Shown in pieces: positions 49,380 through 62,256 of a DNA stretch of 64,000 nt. How positions within the stretch are numbered: position 1 is the stretch's first letter; every line of letters starts with the position of its first letter. The notes beneath the pieces are model-generated. The model did not search any database and had not been told where the DNA came from. It saw nothing but the letters and a program-made list of their open reading frames with translations. The position numbers were made by a program, and so were the translations under genes. Source of the DNA: Limnephilus marmoratus. Its lineage: Eukaryota; Arthropoda; Insecta; Trichoptera; Limnephilidae. The DNA lies in assembly GCA_917880885.1 (NCBI GenBank), contig OU862920.1, positions 806,001 to 870,000 of the forward strand, written 5' to 3'.

Positions 49380-51783
49380 CTAGGTTTTGCCCGTTGCAGA
49401 AGCAACTGACGGGTTTAAACACTATGCGATTTGACGTGTGAACGTGGATGAAGCGAGGAAGAGTGTGTGTTAAATTAAATATACGAAGAAACCTGAGGTT
49501 ACAGTGACCTTGCAACGCATGCCGGGTACCCGTTGTATATAATGTTATGTAGTGCAGCGCTTGCATTAAAATGTAATTTTCCAGGAATTGGAATGGAACC
49601 ATTACAGTTAAGTTGACCCCGAGGTTACAGTGACCTTGCAACGCATGCCGAGTAACCGTTGTATATTATGCTATAAATTGCAGGCGCTTGCATTAAAATT
49701 TTATTTCCCGGGAATCGGGATGAAACCATTACAGTAAAGTTGACCCCTAGGTTACAGTGACCTTGCAACGCATACCGGGTACCCGTTGTATATAATGTTA
49801 TATAGTGCAGGCGCTTGCTTTAAAATGTTATTTCCCGGGAATTGGAATGGAACCATTACAGTTAAGTTGACCCCGAGGTTACAGTGACCTTGCAACGCAT
49901 GCCGTGTACCCGTTGTATATTATGTTATAAATTGCAGGCGCTTGCATTAAAATTTTATTTCCCGGGAATCGGGATGAAACCATTACAGTAAAGTTGACCC
50001 CTAGGTTACAGTGACCTTGCAACGCATGCCGGGTACCCGTTGTATATAATGTTATATAGTGCAGGCGCTTGCATTATAATGTAGTTTCCGGGGACTTGGG
50101 ATGGAACCATTAGAGTTTAGTTGACCCTGAGGTTAAAGTGGCCTTGCAACGCATGCCGGGTACCCGTAGTATATAATGTTACATAGTGCAGGCGCTTGCA
50201 TTATAATGTAGTTTCCCAGGACTTCGGATGGAAACATTACAGTTTTATTGACCCCGAGGTTAAAGCGGCCTTGCAACGCATGCCGGGTACCCGTTGTATA
50301 TAATTTTATAAAGTGCATAATTTTATAATGTTGTTTCCCGGGACTTGGTAGGGAACCATTACGGTTTAGTTGACCCCGAAGTTAAAGTGGCCTCGCAACG
50401 CATGCCGGGTACCCGCTGTATATAATTAATTTATTTACGCACAAATAGTCCATTAACAATAACAATCGGTTGCACGGTTTAGCAGTGCAAAATTTCATTA
50501 TGCCGGAGCTCACTATTGTAGTTGTATTGTATTTCATTTTGCAAGTGTAAGTACTAAGTAGGTACTTTGTTGTAATATTTCACCAAAACGACGCCATTAT
50601 GCTGTTGAGCATAAAATAATTTTCACTACAAATAAATTCATTCAATATCATGTTTTGATTTTTAAATGAAAAAAGTCCCCGCAAGTAAGTACCTACCTAG
50701 AACACGCGTAATGTACATATATATATATTTTTTATTATTTTTTTTTATTTAACAATGTTCAAATAGAACACACTTAAAAATAAAAAAAAATAATTAATAA
50801 AAAAAATTAACAATTCTTTAAATTTTTCTAGTAAATTTTCAGTTCTATAAAGTTCCGTTCGAGTTCTGTAATTATTTCAGTTTTGGAATGTAACTGGTCT
50901 GTAATGATAAAACAATAGAATTTGAGTAGAACCATCACAGAACGTGAAAATTAACTTAAAAAAAGTTCAATTATTCTGTATCATCGAAACAACCTTACCG
51001 TAGTATTTATTGCATTAAAACCTAATTCGTTGTGTAGGTACCCATTCAGGTAGGTACCTGCGCATTTCCTTAGATTCCGGCAATCTTAGCTTTTTTCATC
51101 ATATTTGCAAGACTACCGAAATAAGTAGGTACCTACCCCGAATGAAAAACGTGTTAATTTGAACTGGCCGGCAATAATTAAACTTCCGATGGAATCTGTG
51201 AGCGCGTATTTTGATGATTTTTTTTCGGAAAATTTCGAGTTTTGTCAGCATCTCCTGACTTTTTTTACATGGGATGGGCATGTTATATTGGTGTTAAAAG
51301 TTGCGGAATCTATCCGGCTTTCGTATTTTCAAAAAATATCTAGCCCGGAATCGGTTTTTCGGCGGTAATGTCGTTTTCCGAAAAACAACAACTGAAACCG
51401 CCGAGAGTTCCGTTTTGTTAGGCTAAAAATTTGACATCTGAGATCCTGACCTATGTCAATAGTCCTATGTAGCATTTTCCTTTGTGAAATAAGCGGGTTT
51501 TTTCGTCATTTTTTTTTTTCAAACGCCGTCTGTCGGCGGGAAATATAATCGAGTGATTCGAGTAGAGCTTCTAGTTTTCGCCGCCGATTCGTATCGGAGA
51601 ATAAATCCCTGTATATATTTTTTTTGTCGAAAAAAAAAAACTCCCAGCTTCCATGTCTGAATTTGCTTCGACCGAAAGTGAACCTTGAGGTGGGTGAAAC
51701 GCAAAGGGCGTACTGGTCGTTTTTGCGTCAACAGAAAAGTGCGCGGAAAAAGAGCTTTCCCAAAGTGAACAATACTATATATA
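49380..51783 (-). mobile_element. Helitron-like array unit 2
   Basis: CTAG (49380-49383) and the CCCGTTGCAGAAGCAACTGA hairpin are followed by eight 127-bp satellite units and the conserved right block (AATTAATTTATTTACGCACA ... AACAATACTATATATA). The unit is joined directly to unit 3. Confidence 0.6.
49496..50432. repeat. 127-bp satellite, eight units
   Basis: The TTGCAACGCATGCCGGGTAC core recurs at 49510, 49636, 49763, 49890, 50017, 50144, 50271 and (as TCGCAACGC) 50393. Other unit landmarks are GAGGTTACAGTGACC, TATTTCCCGGGAATTGGGAT and GGAACCATTACAGTTAAGTT. Confidence 0.9.
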
Positions 51784-51895
51784 CTAGGTTTTGCCCGTTG
51801 CAGAAGCAACTGACGGGTTAAAGCACTATGCGATTTGACGTGTGAACGTGGATGAAGTGAGGAGGAGTGTGTGTTAAATTAAATATATGAAGAAA

Positions 51896-52345
51896 CCTGA
51901 GGTTACAGTGACCTTGCAACGCATGCCGGGTACCCGTTGTATATAATGTTATGTAGTGCAGCGCTTGCATTAAAATGTAATTTCCCAGGAATTGGAATGG
52001 AAGTACAGTTAAGTTGACCATGAGGTTACAGTGCCCTTGCAACGCATGCCGAGCAACCGTTGTATATCATTTTATATATTGCAGGCACTTGCTTTAAAAT
52101 GTTATTTCCCGGGAATTGGGATGGAACCATTACAGTTAAGTTGACCCCGAGGTTACAGTGACCTTGCAACGCATGCCGGGAACCCGTTGTATATAATGTT
52201 ATAATATAGTGCAGACGTTTGCAAGGCGCTTGCATTATAATGTAGTTTCCCGGAACTTGGAATGGAACCGTTACAGTTAAGTTGACCCCGAGGTTACAGT
52301 GATCTTGCAACGCATGCCGGGTAACCGTTGTATATAATGTTATGT
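51896..52345. repeat. 127-bp satellite, four units
   Basis: Core positions are near 51914, 52037, 52164 and 52305. The last interval is longer because of a small insertion that repeats GCAGACGTTTGCAAGGCGCT-type sequence. Confidence 0.85.
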
Positions 52346-52365
52346 AGAAATAAAAATCCCCTAAG

Positions 52366-52797
52366 ATGACCTTTATTGGATAACCAACACTCATGCCGTA
52401 GGTCACCCAAGTGGTTCGCTACGATTGGTGACTTAGCAGGGGTGCCCGGGTTCAAGGGATGAGGTTTGTCTAGGTCTTGGTGGCGGATACGTTTGACCAA
52501 CCACTGCATGGCGGGCTGGATCGGAGGAGACTGATTGAGGGAGGCTTTTTATCTCTCCAGCCAGATTCTCTCAACCCTTCGCCTCGCACCGCAGTGTGAG
52601 GAATAGATTCATACGTCCGTTACTCCTGGCGACACTGACCCTCAGATTCCTACCCACCCCTCATACCCTTTTCCTTCTTATATCTTCTTCTCCTTTCTTT
52701 CCCTCAAAAAACCTTCGACACAGCATCCCCAAAGATGACATAGGCCCCTAGGGAAATTGTTTTCCTCGGTGCCTCCTGTGTGGAGCTAATGTCAAAA
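52366..52797 (+). repeat. SINE-like repeat copy inside array unit 3
   Basis: It matches the family from CCTTTATTGGATAACCAACA through TTGGTGACTTAGCAGGGGTG to CTCCTGTGTGGAGCTAATGT. It is closely similar to the copy at 30-296, including the sequence that follows it. Confidence 0.65.
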
Positions 52798-54108
52798 AAA
52801 GTTTAGCAATGCATAATTTCATGATGCCAGAGATCACTATTGTATATAGAAACCAATTAATGGTTCCCGGGGCGGCGATACCAATTCCACGTTGAATGAT
52901 TATCATTAAAATACAAAATACAAAAAAAAAGCGCTATGTAAATTTTAATATTTTTGAAAAAAATTATACCATTCAACTTCAAGCAATTTTATTATACATT
53001 TACAAAAAATTCATAAGCAATTTCATCAGATTCTGAGTTGTTATGTGCATGTAGGTACCTGCATAGATTCTATGTAGAGTTACCTGCACATACGTAAAAA
53101 AAAACATATGAAATATATTTAGGCTGGGTTTTTCAAAAAATTTATTTAAAAATCTTCAATTTTTCAAGTTAATTTTAACGTTCTGTGAAAGTTCTGTTCA
53201 AATTCTATTCAAGTTCCGTAATTATTTCTATTTTGAAATAATAGTATAAATAAATAATAATAAATATTATAAGTTTTGAAGATAATTGAATAAATAAAAA
53301 TCGCACATTACGTGAAAATGAACTTAATTAATTTAAAAATAACGTTCCTACCAACAGTGGTTATTCAGAAGCAACCTCCGTGTTCCTACATATTTCAAAA
53401 ATTACCATCTTGGATGATTTTTTTCATTTCATATCTTTAATTTTCGATTTAACATTTAAAGGAAAGAATCTCGTAAGCCGGTACCTACCTAGTACATACC
53501 GAGAAAAATAATGGTGGTGTAGGTACTTACGCGTTTTCTCAATAAATACTTAGCAAATTAGCAAAAATTCAATAGAACGGTAGGTACCTACCGCGATTTT
53601 CTGCATTTAAAACCTTCACATTTTAAACGCCAGTACCTACCTCGAGTTTATATTAACTGGCTGGAAAATTATGCATTGTTGATGATAGATCGATTTCAGA
53701 AAATGTCAGAAAAATTTCAATATTTGGTGCAATATAGTGTAACATTTTAAATGGGAAGCTACACATGTTTTTATTTTAAAAGTTTCTTAAACTTGTATAC
53801 CTTCTATTTAATCAAAAACATTTCGTGCAAAATGTTTGTTTTCGCCGCAATCTAAGTTCCCGCAAAGGGCCTTTAAAATGTCAATTTTTCTACGCTATTT
53901 TTCGAGAACGCCGTTAAAAAAATTCGAATAAATCCCTAGAAAAATCAGTTTCGTATGGGAAATCTCATTACTAAACGATTCGACGTTTTTTAACGGGTGA
54001 ACCTATCGGCAGGAAATATAACTGAGGCCGAATTTCTTCGTCGGTGAGAGATCTAATTGTAGTTTTCGCCGTTTGGGAGCGCTGTTGACCCTGCGTCATC
54101 TTTTTTAT

Positions 54109-54480
54109 ATGAAATCTGGTCTGACCCGCAGAGATCGCCGTCCTGCCCCCTTTCGGGCCAAATTGATCTCTGCGGTCGGCGAAACTCGAGGAGCGGAGGT
54201 CGATTATCGCCTGCGGGTCGAGGCGGGCGACGGAAATCGAAAGGGCGTAAGCGTCTTTTTTTTTTTTAAGCGACAATACGCCGTAAGGTCTTGCGGATCG
54301 AGGGGAAAAAGTGTCGATTATCGCATCATCAAAACGCGTTTTTTTGGAACGGCCGTTTGTATGAAATCCCGGTCCACACGCCTTGCTCGGCCAAATCGAC
54401 CTCTGCGGTCGGTGAAACTCGACAGGCAGAATGGTCGATTTTCGCCTGTACCCGGAGGGCTAAAAAAAAAGTGAGTTTTC
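54109..54480. repeat. CpG-rich 252-bp tandem duplication
   Basis: ATGAAATC at 54109 and 54361 start two diverged copies sharing CGGGCCAAATTGATCTCTGC / CGGCCAAATCGACCTCTGCG, GGTCGGCGAAACTCGA and GGTCGATTATCGCCTG. It is much richer in CpG than its surroundings. The open frames here (e.g. 54073-54474) have no recognisable protein motif and differ between copies. Confidence 0.6.
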
Positions 54481-54639
54481 CTGACCTACCCCAAAACTAA
54501 ACAATACTATATATACTAGCGGGGCCCGTTGCAGAAGCAACTGACGGGTTAAAACACTATGCGATTTGCGTGTGAACGTGGATGAAGCGAGGAGGAGTGT
54601 GTTTTAAATTAAATATATGAAGAAACCTGAGGTTACAGT

Positions 54640-54966
54640 GACCTTGCAACCCATGCCGGGTAACCGTTGTATATAATGTTATGTAGTGCAGCGCTTGCAT
54701 TCAAATGTAATTTTTCAGAAATTGGAATGGAACCATTACAGTTAAGTTGACCCCGAGGTTACAGTGACCTTGCAACGCATGCCGAGTAACCATTGTATAT
54801 CATGTTATATATTGCAGGCACTTACTTTAAAATGTTATTTCCCGGGAATTATGATGGAACCATTACAGTAAAGTTGACCCCCAGGTTACAGTGATCTTGC
54901 AACGCCTGCCGGGTATCCGTTGTATATAATGTTCTATAGTACAGGCGCTTGCATTATAATGTGGTT
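54640..54966. repeat. 127-bp satellite, three units
   Basis: Core positions are near 54654, 54770 and 54897. The third unit passes directly into the first 148-bp unit at about 54967. Confidence 0.85.
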
Positions 54967-57245
54967 TTGCAGGCATGCACACATCAAATCACCAAAGTTT
55001 CATCGCAATCGGATGAATGGTTTGGCAAAGCTTAGCGTTTAAACATACCCATACATAAAGCCGCCCGCAGGGCCTAGCAGATGAAATCTGCCAAGCTGAA
55101 GTATAAAGACACCATTGCAGGCATGGACACATCAAATCCTTAAAGTTTCATCGCAATCGGATGAATGGTTTGGCAAATCTTAGCGTTTAAACATACTTAT
55201 TTATAAAGCCGCCCGCAGGGCCTAGCAGCAGAAACCTGCCAAGCTGATGTATAAAGACACCATTGCAGGTATGCACACATCAAATCCTTAAAGTTTCATC
55301 ACAATCGGATGAATGGTTTGGCAAATCTTAGCGTTTAAACATAATTATATATAAAGCCGCCAGCAGGGCCTAGCAGCAGAAATCTGCCAAAGAGAAGTAT
55401 ATATACATCATTGGAGGCATGCACATATCAACTTTCCATAGTTTCATCGCAATCGGATGAATGGTTTGGCAAAGCTTAGCGTTTAAACATACTTACATAT
55501 AAAGCCTCCCGCAGGGCCTAGCAGCTGAAATCTGCCAAGCTGAAGAATAAAGACACCATTGCAGGCATGCACACATCAAATCCTTAAAGTTTCATCGAAA
55601 TCGGATGAATGGTTTGGCAAAGCTTAGCGTTTAAACATATTCATATATAAAGCCGCCCGCAGGGCCTAGCAGCAGAAATCTGCCAAGCTGAAGTATAACG
55701 ACACCATTGCAGGCATGCACACATCAAATTCTTGAAGTTTCATCGCAATCGGATGAATGGTTTGGCAAATCTTAGCGTTTAAACATAATTATATATAAAG
55801 CCGCCCACAGGGCCTAGCAGCAGAAACCTGCCAAACAGAAGTATATTTACATCATTGGAGGCATGCACACATCAAATCCTTAAAGTTTCATCGCAAACGG
55901 ATGAATGGTTTGGCAAAGCTTAGCGTTTAAACATACTTACATATAAAGCCGCCCGGAGGGCCTAGCAGCTGAAATCTGCCAAGCTGAAGTATAAAAACAC
56001 CATTGCAGGCATGCACACATCAAATCCTTAAAGTTTCATCGCAATCGGATGAATGGTTTGGCAAAGCTTAGCGTTTAAACATAATTATATATAAAGCCGC
56101 CCACAGGGCCTAGCAGCAGAAACCTGCCAAGCTGATGTATAAAGACACCATTGCAGGCATGCACACATCAAATCCTTAAAGTTTCATCACAATCGGATGA
56201 ATGGTTTGGCAAATCTTAGCGTTTAAACATAATTATATATAAAGCCGCCCACAGGGCCTAGCAGCAGAAACCTGCCAAAGAGAAGTATATATACATCATT
56301 GGAGGCCTGCACACATCAACTTTCCATAGTTTCATCGCAATCGGATGAATGGTTTGGCAAAGCTTAGCGTTTAAACATACTTACATATAAAGCCGCCCGC
56401 AGGGCCTAGCAGCTGAAATCTGCCAAGCTGAAGAATAAAGACACCATTGCAGGCATGCACACAACAAATCCTTAAAATTTCATCGAAATCGGATGAATGG
56501 TTTGGCAAAGCTTAGCGTTTAAACATATTCATATATAAAGCCGCCCGCAGGGCCTAGCAGCAGAAATCTGCCAAGCTGAAGTATAACGACACCATTGCAG
56601 GCATGCACACATCAAATTCTTGAAGTTTCATCGCAATCGGATGAATGGTTTGGCAAATCTTAGCGTTTAAACATAATTATATATAAAGCCGCCCACAGGG
56701 CTTAGCAGCAGAAACCTGCCAAACAGAAGTATATTTACATCATTGGAGGCATGCACACATCAAATCCTTAAAGTTTCATCGCAAACGGATGAATGGTTTG
56801 GCAAAGCTTAGCGTTTAAACATACTTACATATAAAGCCGCCCGCAGGGCCTAGCAGCTGAAATCTGCCAAGCTGAAGTATAAAAACACCATTGCAGGCAT
56901 GCACACATCAAATCCTTAAAGTTTCATCGCAATCGGATGAATGGTTTGGCAAAGCTTAGCGTTTTAACATAATTATATATAAAGCCGCATACAGGGCCTA
57001 GCAGCAGAAACCTGCCAAGCTGAAGTGTAAAAACACCATTGCAGGCATGCACACATCAAATTCTTGAAGTTTCATCGCAATCGGATGAATGGTTTGGCAA
57101 ATCTTAGCGTTTAAACATACTTACATATAAAGCCGCCCGCAGGGCCTAGCAGCTGAAATCTGCCGAGCTGAAATATAAAGACACCATTGCAGGCATGCTC
57201 ACATCAAATCCTAAAAGTTTCATCGCAATACGATGAACGGTTAGC
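54967..57245. repeat. 148-bp satellite, about 15 units, with higher-order structure
   Basis: The unit contains GCATGCACACATCAAATCCT, TAAAGTTTCATCGCAATCGG, ATGAATGGTTTGGCAAAGCT, TAGCGTTTAAACATA and AAAGCCGCCCGCAGGGCCTA then GCAGCAGAAATCTGCC. Unit starts fall near 54973, 55121, 55269, 55418, 55565, 55713, 55861 and 56009. Variants recur every 888 bp (six units), for example CCAAAGAGAAG at 55387 and 56275, and CCAAACAGAAG at 55831 and 56719. Confidence 0.92.
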
Positions 57246-58639
57246 CATGCATAATTTCATGATGCCAGAACGTAGTACAGAATTCCTATGTTTATATTTC
57301 ACAAAAATTGCGCTATAATTTTTTTTTAATTATTTACGAAAAAAAAATCTTGAAACTGAATTTTAGCGCATTAAAAAAATAATATTATGAATCCTGAATT
57401 CAAGCAAAAGCCATCGTCAAATCAGTAATCCAACCAATATAACGTCATCAAGCTTAAATACAAAAAAAATCATTTTATAATGGCCGTCGCCACGCCCAAA
57501 TACGCTCAGCCAATAAAAATTAAAAATAAAACATTTAATAATGGCCGTCGCCACGCCCAAATACCGTCAGCCAATCAGGGGGCCTCTAGTAATACGGCAC
57601 CCCTAATGTCGTTTTGATTGGTTGGAGGTCCCAGCCAATCACGTTCCAGCCAATCAGCGGGCTTCGGGTAAATTTCCTAAATCGCAGGTAGTTCAGGATT
57701 GAAGTTATTTTTAAAAACAATTTAAAAAAATTTAAATTAACTCTGCGTTTTAAAAAAAATATTTTTTAAACCCTTTTTTTTTGGAATTGACATTTTTTAT
57801 GTATCAATCTTTTGAATTCATTGACACACATGCTCTTTTATTAATAAATGTATATTTTATTATGAGAAATGTTTGAAAAACTAAAAAATTATTCACATCT
57901 TCATTTGAGATATGAATCTGCTCTTCCCAAATCTTAATGCGACTGTCCGAATCGATTTTCTGTAACAAAAAAAAAAAAAATCAAAAGTCAGAAATAATAA
58001 AGAAAAAAAAATTAATAATTTTTCGAGCGGTCTCTTTTTAATCACCCTCAAAACGACAATAAAGAATGAAACTGCCCGTGGAATTCTGCCTACACGATGC
58101 ATAATTTTCTTACTCCAATTTCGAACGTTTTAATTTGAAATTTTTGATAGAAATTTGATTTTTTCTAACGAAAAGCTTTGCTTCTCGACTCTGCCGATAG
58201 GTGGCTCCGTTAAAAGTATACATTTTTTTTAAACATTAGTTTCAATACTCGACTTTTATGTTGTTTTTTTGCACACGTCAGTTTTCAAATGAATATTACA
58301 ACGATGTTTTTGAGAAAAGTGATAATTATGACGGTCAATTGACCTTTGAAAAACTCTTGTTGACGGAATTTCACTAAATTTTGGCTTCCAAGCGTGATAT
58401 TTTCGACAAAATCGCGTATGCCAGTCGGCCGGTGGGAAAACGAAAAATGAAAGATGACATTTAAAATCTGCGTACCTAGCGAAATCAGTTTTGTATGGGA
58501 GATTTTCGCTACATCTTTCTCAACTTTTGCAGGCATTTGAAAAGAGATAGATACAATGAATTCGCTTCGAAGAAGAGTGAACCGTGGGGCCTTTGAAATC
58601 GGATGAGCTTAGAGATCAATTTGGCTTGCCAAATTTTAC

Positions 58640-58850
58640 CAAATTTTCGCAAGCCAAAGTGACCCGTGAGGTTTCACCCACCCGAGGGGCAAAGTGGTCG
58701 CTTTTCCCCTCAAATCGAAAGTGAGCTTTGACCCTTACCAAACGGCCGCGAGCCAAAGTGACCCTTGTCGTTTCACCCACCCGAGGGGCAGAGTGGTCGC
58801 TTTTCCCCTCAAATCGAAAGTGAGGTTTTTCCCGACCTACCCCAAAACTG
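58640..58850. repeat. About 115-bp direct duplication
   Basis: Two copies of GCCAAAGTGACCC, GTTTCACCCACCCGAGGGGC and GTGGTCGCTTTTCCCCTCAA then ATCGAAAGTGAG. They are related to the GAAAGTGAACCTTGAGGTGG block of the other units but in a GC-richer version. Confidence 0.7.
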
Positions 58851-58864
58851 TGCATTAATATATA

Positions 58865-61134
58865 CTAGGTTTTGCCCGTTGCAGAAGCAACTGACGGGTT
58901 AAGACACTATGCGATTTGACGTGTGAACGTGGATGAAGCGAGGAGGAGTGTGTGTTAAATTAAATATATGAAGAAACCTGAGTTCACAGTGGCCTTGCAA
59001 CGCATGCCGGGTACCCGTTGTATATAATGTTATGTAGTGCAGCGCTTGCATTACAATGTAATTTCCCAGGAATTGGAATGGAACCATTACAGTTAAGTTG
59101 ATCCCGAGGTTACAGTGACCTTGCAACGCATGCCGAGTAACCGTTGTATATCATGTTATATATTGCAGGCACTTGCTTTAAAATATTATTTCCCGGGAAT
59201 TGGGATGGAACCATTACAGTTAAGTTGACCCCGAGGTTACAGTGACCTTGCAACGCATGCCGTGTACCCGTTGTATATTATGTTATAAATTGCAGGCGCT
59301 TGCATTAAAATTTTATTTCCCGGGAATCGGGATGAAACCATTACAGTTAAGTTGACCCCTAGGTTAAAGTCGCCTTGCAACGCATACCGGGTACCCGTTG
59401 TATATAATTTTATATAGTGCAGGTGCTTGCATTATAATGTAGTTTCCCGGTACTTGGGATGGAACCATTATAATTAAGTTGACCCCGAGGTTACAGTGAC
59501 CTTGCAACGCATGCCGGGTACCCGTTGTATATACTGTTATATAGTGCAGGCGCTTGCATTATAATGTAGTTTCCCAGGACTTCGGATGGAAACATTACAG
59601 TTTTATTGACCCCGAGGTTAAAGCGGCCTTGCAACGCATGCCGGGTACCCGTTGTATATAATTTTATAAAGTGCATAATTTTATAATGTTGTTTCCCGGG
59701 ACTTGGTAGGGAACCATTACGGTTTAGTTGACCCCGAAGTTAAAGTGGCCTCGCAACGCATGCCGGGTACCCGCTGTATATAATTAATTTATTTACGCAC
59801 AAATAGTCCATTAACAATAACAATCGGTTGCACGGTTTAGCAGTGCAAAATTTCATTATGCCGGAGCTCACTATTGTAGTTGTATTGTATTTCATTTTGC
59901 AAGTGTAAGTACTAAGTAGGTACTTTGTTGTAATATTTCACCAAAACGACGCCATTATGCTGTTGAGCATAAAATAATTTTCACTACAAATAAATTCATT
60001 CAATATCATGTTTTGATTTTTAAATGAAAAAAGTCCCCGCAAGTAAGTACGTACCTAGAACACGCGTAATGTATATATATATATATTTTTTTTTTATTTA
60101 ACAATGTTCAAATAGAACACACTTAAAAATAAAAAAAAATAATTAATAAAAAAAATTGACAATTCTTTAAATTTTTCTAGTAAATTTTCAGTTCTATAAA
60201 GTTCCGTTCGAGTTCTGTAATTATTTCAGTTTTGTGATGTAACTGGTCTGTAATGATAAAACAATAGAATTTGAGTAGAACCATCACAGAACGTGAAAAT
60301 TAACTTTAAAAAAGTTCAATTATTCTGTATCATCGAAACAACCTTACCTTAGTATTTATTGCATTAAAACCTAATTCGTTGTGTAGGTACCTATTCAGGT
60401 AGGTACCTGCGCATTTCCTTAGATTCCGGCAATCTTAGCTTTTTTCATCATATTTGCAATACTACCGAAATAAGTAGGTACCTACCCCGAATGAAAAACG
60501 TGTTAATTTGAACTGGCCAGGAATATTTAAACTTCCGATGGAATCTGTGAGCGCGTGTTTTGATGATTTTTTTTCGGAAAATTTCGAGTTTTGTCTGCAT
60601 CTCCTGACGTATTTTATATGAGAATCATATGTTTTATTGGTGTTAAAAGTTGCGGAATCTATCCGGCTATCGTATTTTCAAAAAACATCTAGCCCGGAAT
60701 CGGTTTTTCGGCGGTAATGTCGTTTTCCGAAAAACAACGACCGAAACCGCCGAGAGTTCCGTTTTGTTAGGCTAAAAATTTGACATCTAAGATTTTGACC
60801 ATAGACCTAGCATTTTCCTTTGAGGAAAATGCTAAGTCTTTTTTTGTCATTTTTTTTTTGAAACGCTATCTGTCGGCGGGAAATACAACCGAGCCGAATC
60901 GAGTGATTCGAGTAGAGCTTCTAGTTTTCGCCGCCGATTCGTATCGGAGAATAAATCCCTGTATATATTTCATTTTGTCGAAAAAAATTTGCTTACAGTT
61001 TTCAGTCCCAATTTGCTTCAACCGAAAGTGAACCTTGAGGTGGGTGAAACGCAAAGGGCGTACTGGTCGTTTTTGCGTCAACCAAAAAGTGCGCGGAAAG
61101 AGACCTCTCCCAAAACCAAACAATACTATATATA
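58865..61134 (-). mobile_element. Helitron-like array unit 5
   Basis: CTAG at 58865-58868 with the CCCGTTGCAGAAGCAACTGA hairpin, seven 127-bp units, then the 1.35-kb right block ending CAAACAATACTATATATA. Nearly identical to unit 6. Confidence 0.6.
58978..59787. repeat. 127-bp satellite, seven units
   Basis: Core positions are near 58995, 59121, 59248, 59375, 59502, 59629 and 59752. The last three resemble the last units of unit 2. Confidence 0.9.
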
Positions 61135-61249
61135 CTAGGTTTTGCCCGTTGCAGAAGCAACTGACGGGTTAAGACACTATGCGATTTGACGTGTGAACGT
61201 GGATGAAGCGAGGAGGAGTGTGTGTTAAATTAAATATATGAAGAAACCT

Positions 61250-61930
61250 GAGTTCACAGTGGCCTTGCAACGCATGCCGGGTACCCGTTGTATATAATGT
61301 TATGTAGTGCAGCGCTTGCATTAAAATGTAATTTCCCAGGAATTGGAATGGAACCATTACAGTTAAGTTGATCCCGAGGTTACAGTGACCTTGCAACGCA
61401 TGCCGAGTAACCGTTGTATATCATGTTATATATTGCAGGCACTTGCTTTAAAATGTTATTTCCCGGGAATTGGGATGGAACCATTACAGTTAAGTTGACC
61501 CCGAAGTTACAGTGACCTTGCAACGCATGCCGTGTACCCGTTGTATATTATGTTATAAATTGCGGGCGCTTGCATTAAAATTTTATTTCCCGGGAATCGG
61601 GATGAAACCATTACAGTAAAGTTGACTCCTAGGTTACAGTGACCTTGCAACGCACGCCGGGTACCCGTTGTATATAATGTTACATAGTGCAGGCGCTTGC
61701 ATTATTATGTAGTTTCCGGGGACTTGGGATGGAACCATTACAGTTTAGTTGACCCTTAGGTTAAAGTGGCCTTGCAACGCATGCCGGGTACCCGTTGTAT
61801 ATAATTTTATAAAGTGCATAATTTTATAATGTTGTTTCCCGGGACTTGGTAGGGAACCATTACGGTTTAGTTGACCCCGAAGTTAAAGTGGCCTCGCAAC
61901 GCATGCCGGGTACCCGCTGTATATAATTAA
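61250..61930. repeat. 127-bp satellite, six units
   Basis: Core positions are 61265, 61391, 61518, 61645, 61772 and 61894. Confidence 0.9.
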
Positions 61931-62211
61931 TTTATTTACGCACAAATAGTCCATTAATAATAACAATCGGTTGCACGGTTTAGCAGTGCAAAATTTCATT
62001 ATGCCGGAGCTCACTATTGTAGTTGTATTGTATTTCATTTTGCAAGTGTAAGTACTAAGTAGGTACTTTGTTGTAATATTTCACCAAAACGACGCCATTA
62101 TGCTGTTGAGCATAAAATAATTTTCACTATAAATAAATTCATTCAATATCATGTTTTGATTTTTAAATGAAAAAAGTCCCCGCAAGTAAGTACCTACCTA
62201 GAACACGCGTA

Positions 62212-62213
<2 letters not shown>

Positions 62214-62246
<33 letters not shown>
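62214..62246. repeat. (TA)n microsatellite
   Basis: About 16 TA dinucleotides. The same site in unit 5 (about 60073-60086) and unit 2 (about 50717-50728) is much shorter. Confidence 0.9.

Positions 62247-62256
<10 letters not shown>

Larger units (their letters stand above)
51784..54515 (-). mobile_element. Helitron-like array unit 3
   Basis: CTAG at 51784 and the hairpin are followed by four 127-bp satellite units (51896-52345), a SINE copy and a right block of a different subtype (CTATCGGCAGGAAATATAAC...) that contains a CpG-rich duplication. It ends AAACAATACTATATATA at 54515. Confidence 0.55.
54516..58864 (-). mobile_element. Helitron-like array unit 4, enlarged by satellite
   Basis: CTAG at 54516 is followed by a hairpin with an altered loop side (CGGGGCCCGTTGCAG...). 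Three 127-bp units, the long 148-bp array and a diverged right part with a repeated GGCCGTCGCCACGCCCAAAT block (57481, 57541) follow. It ends GTGCATTAATATATA just before the next CTAG. Confidence 0.5.
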
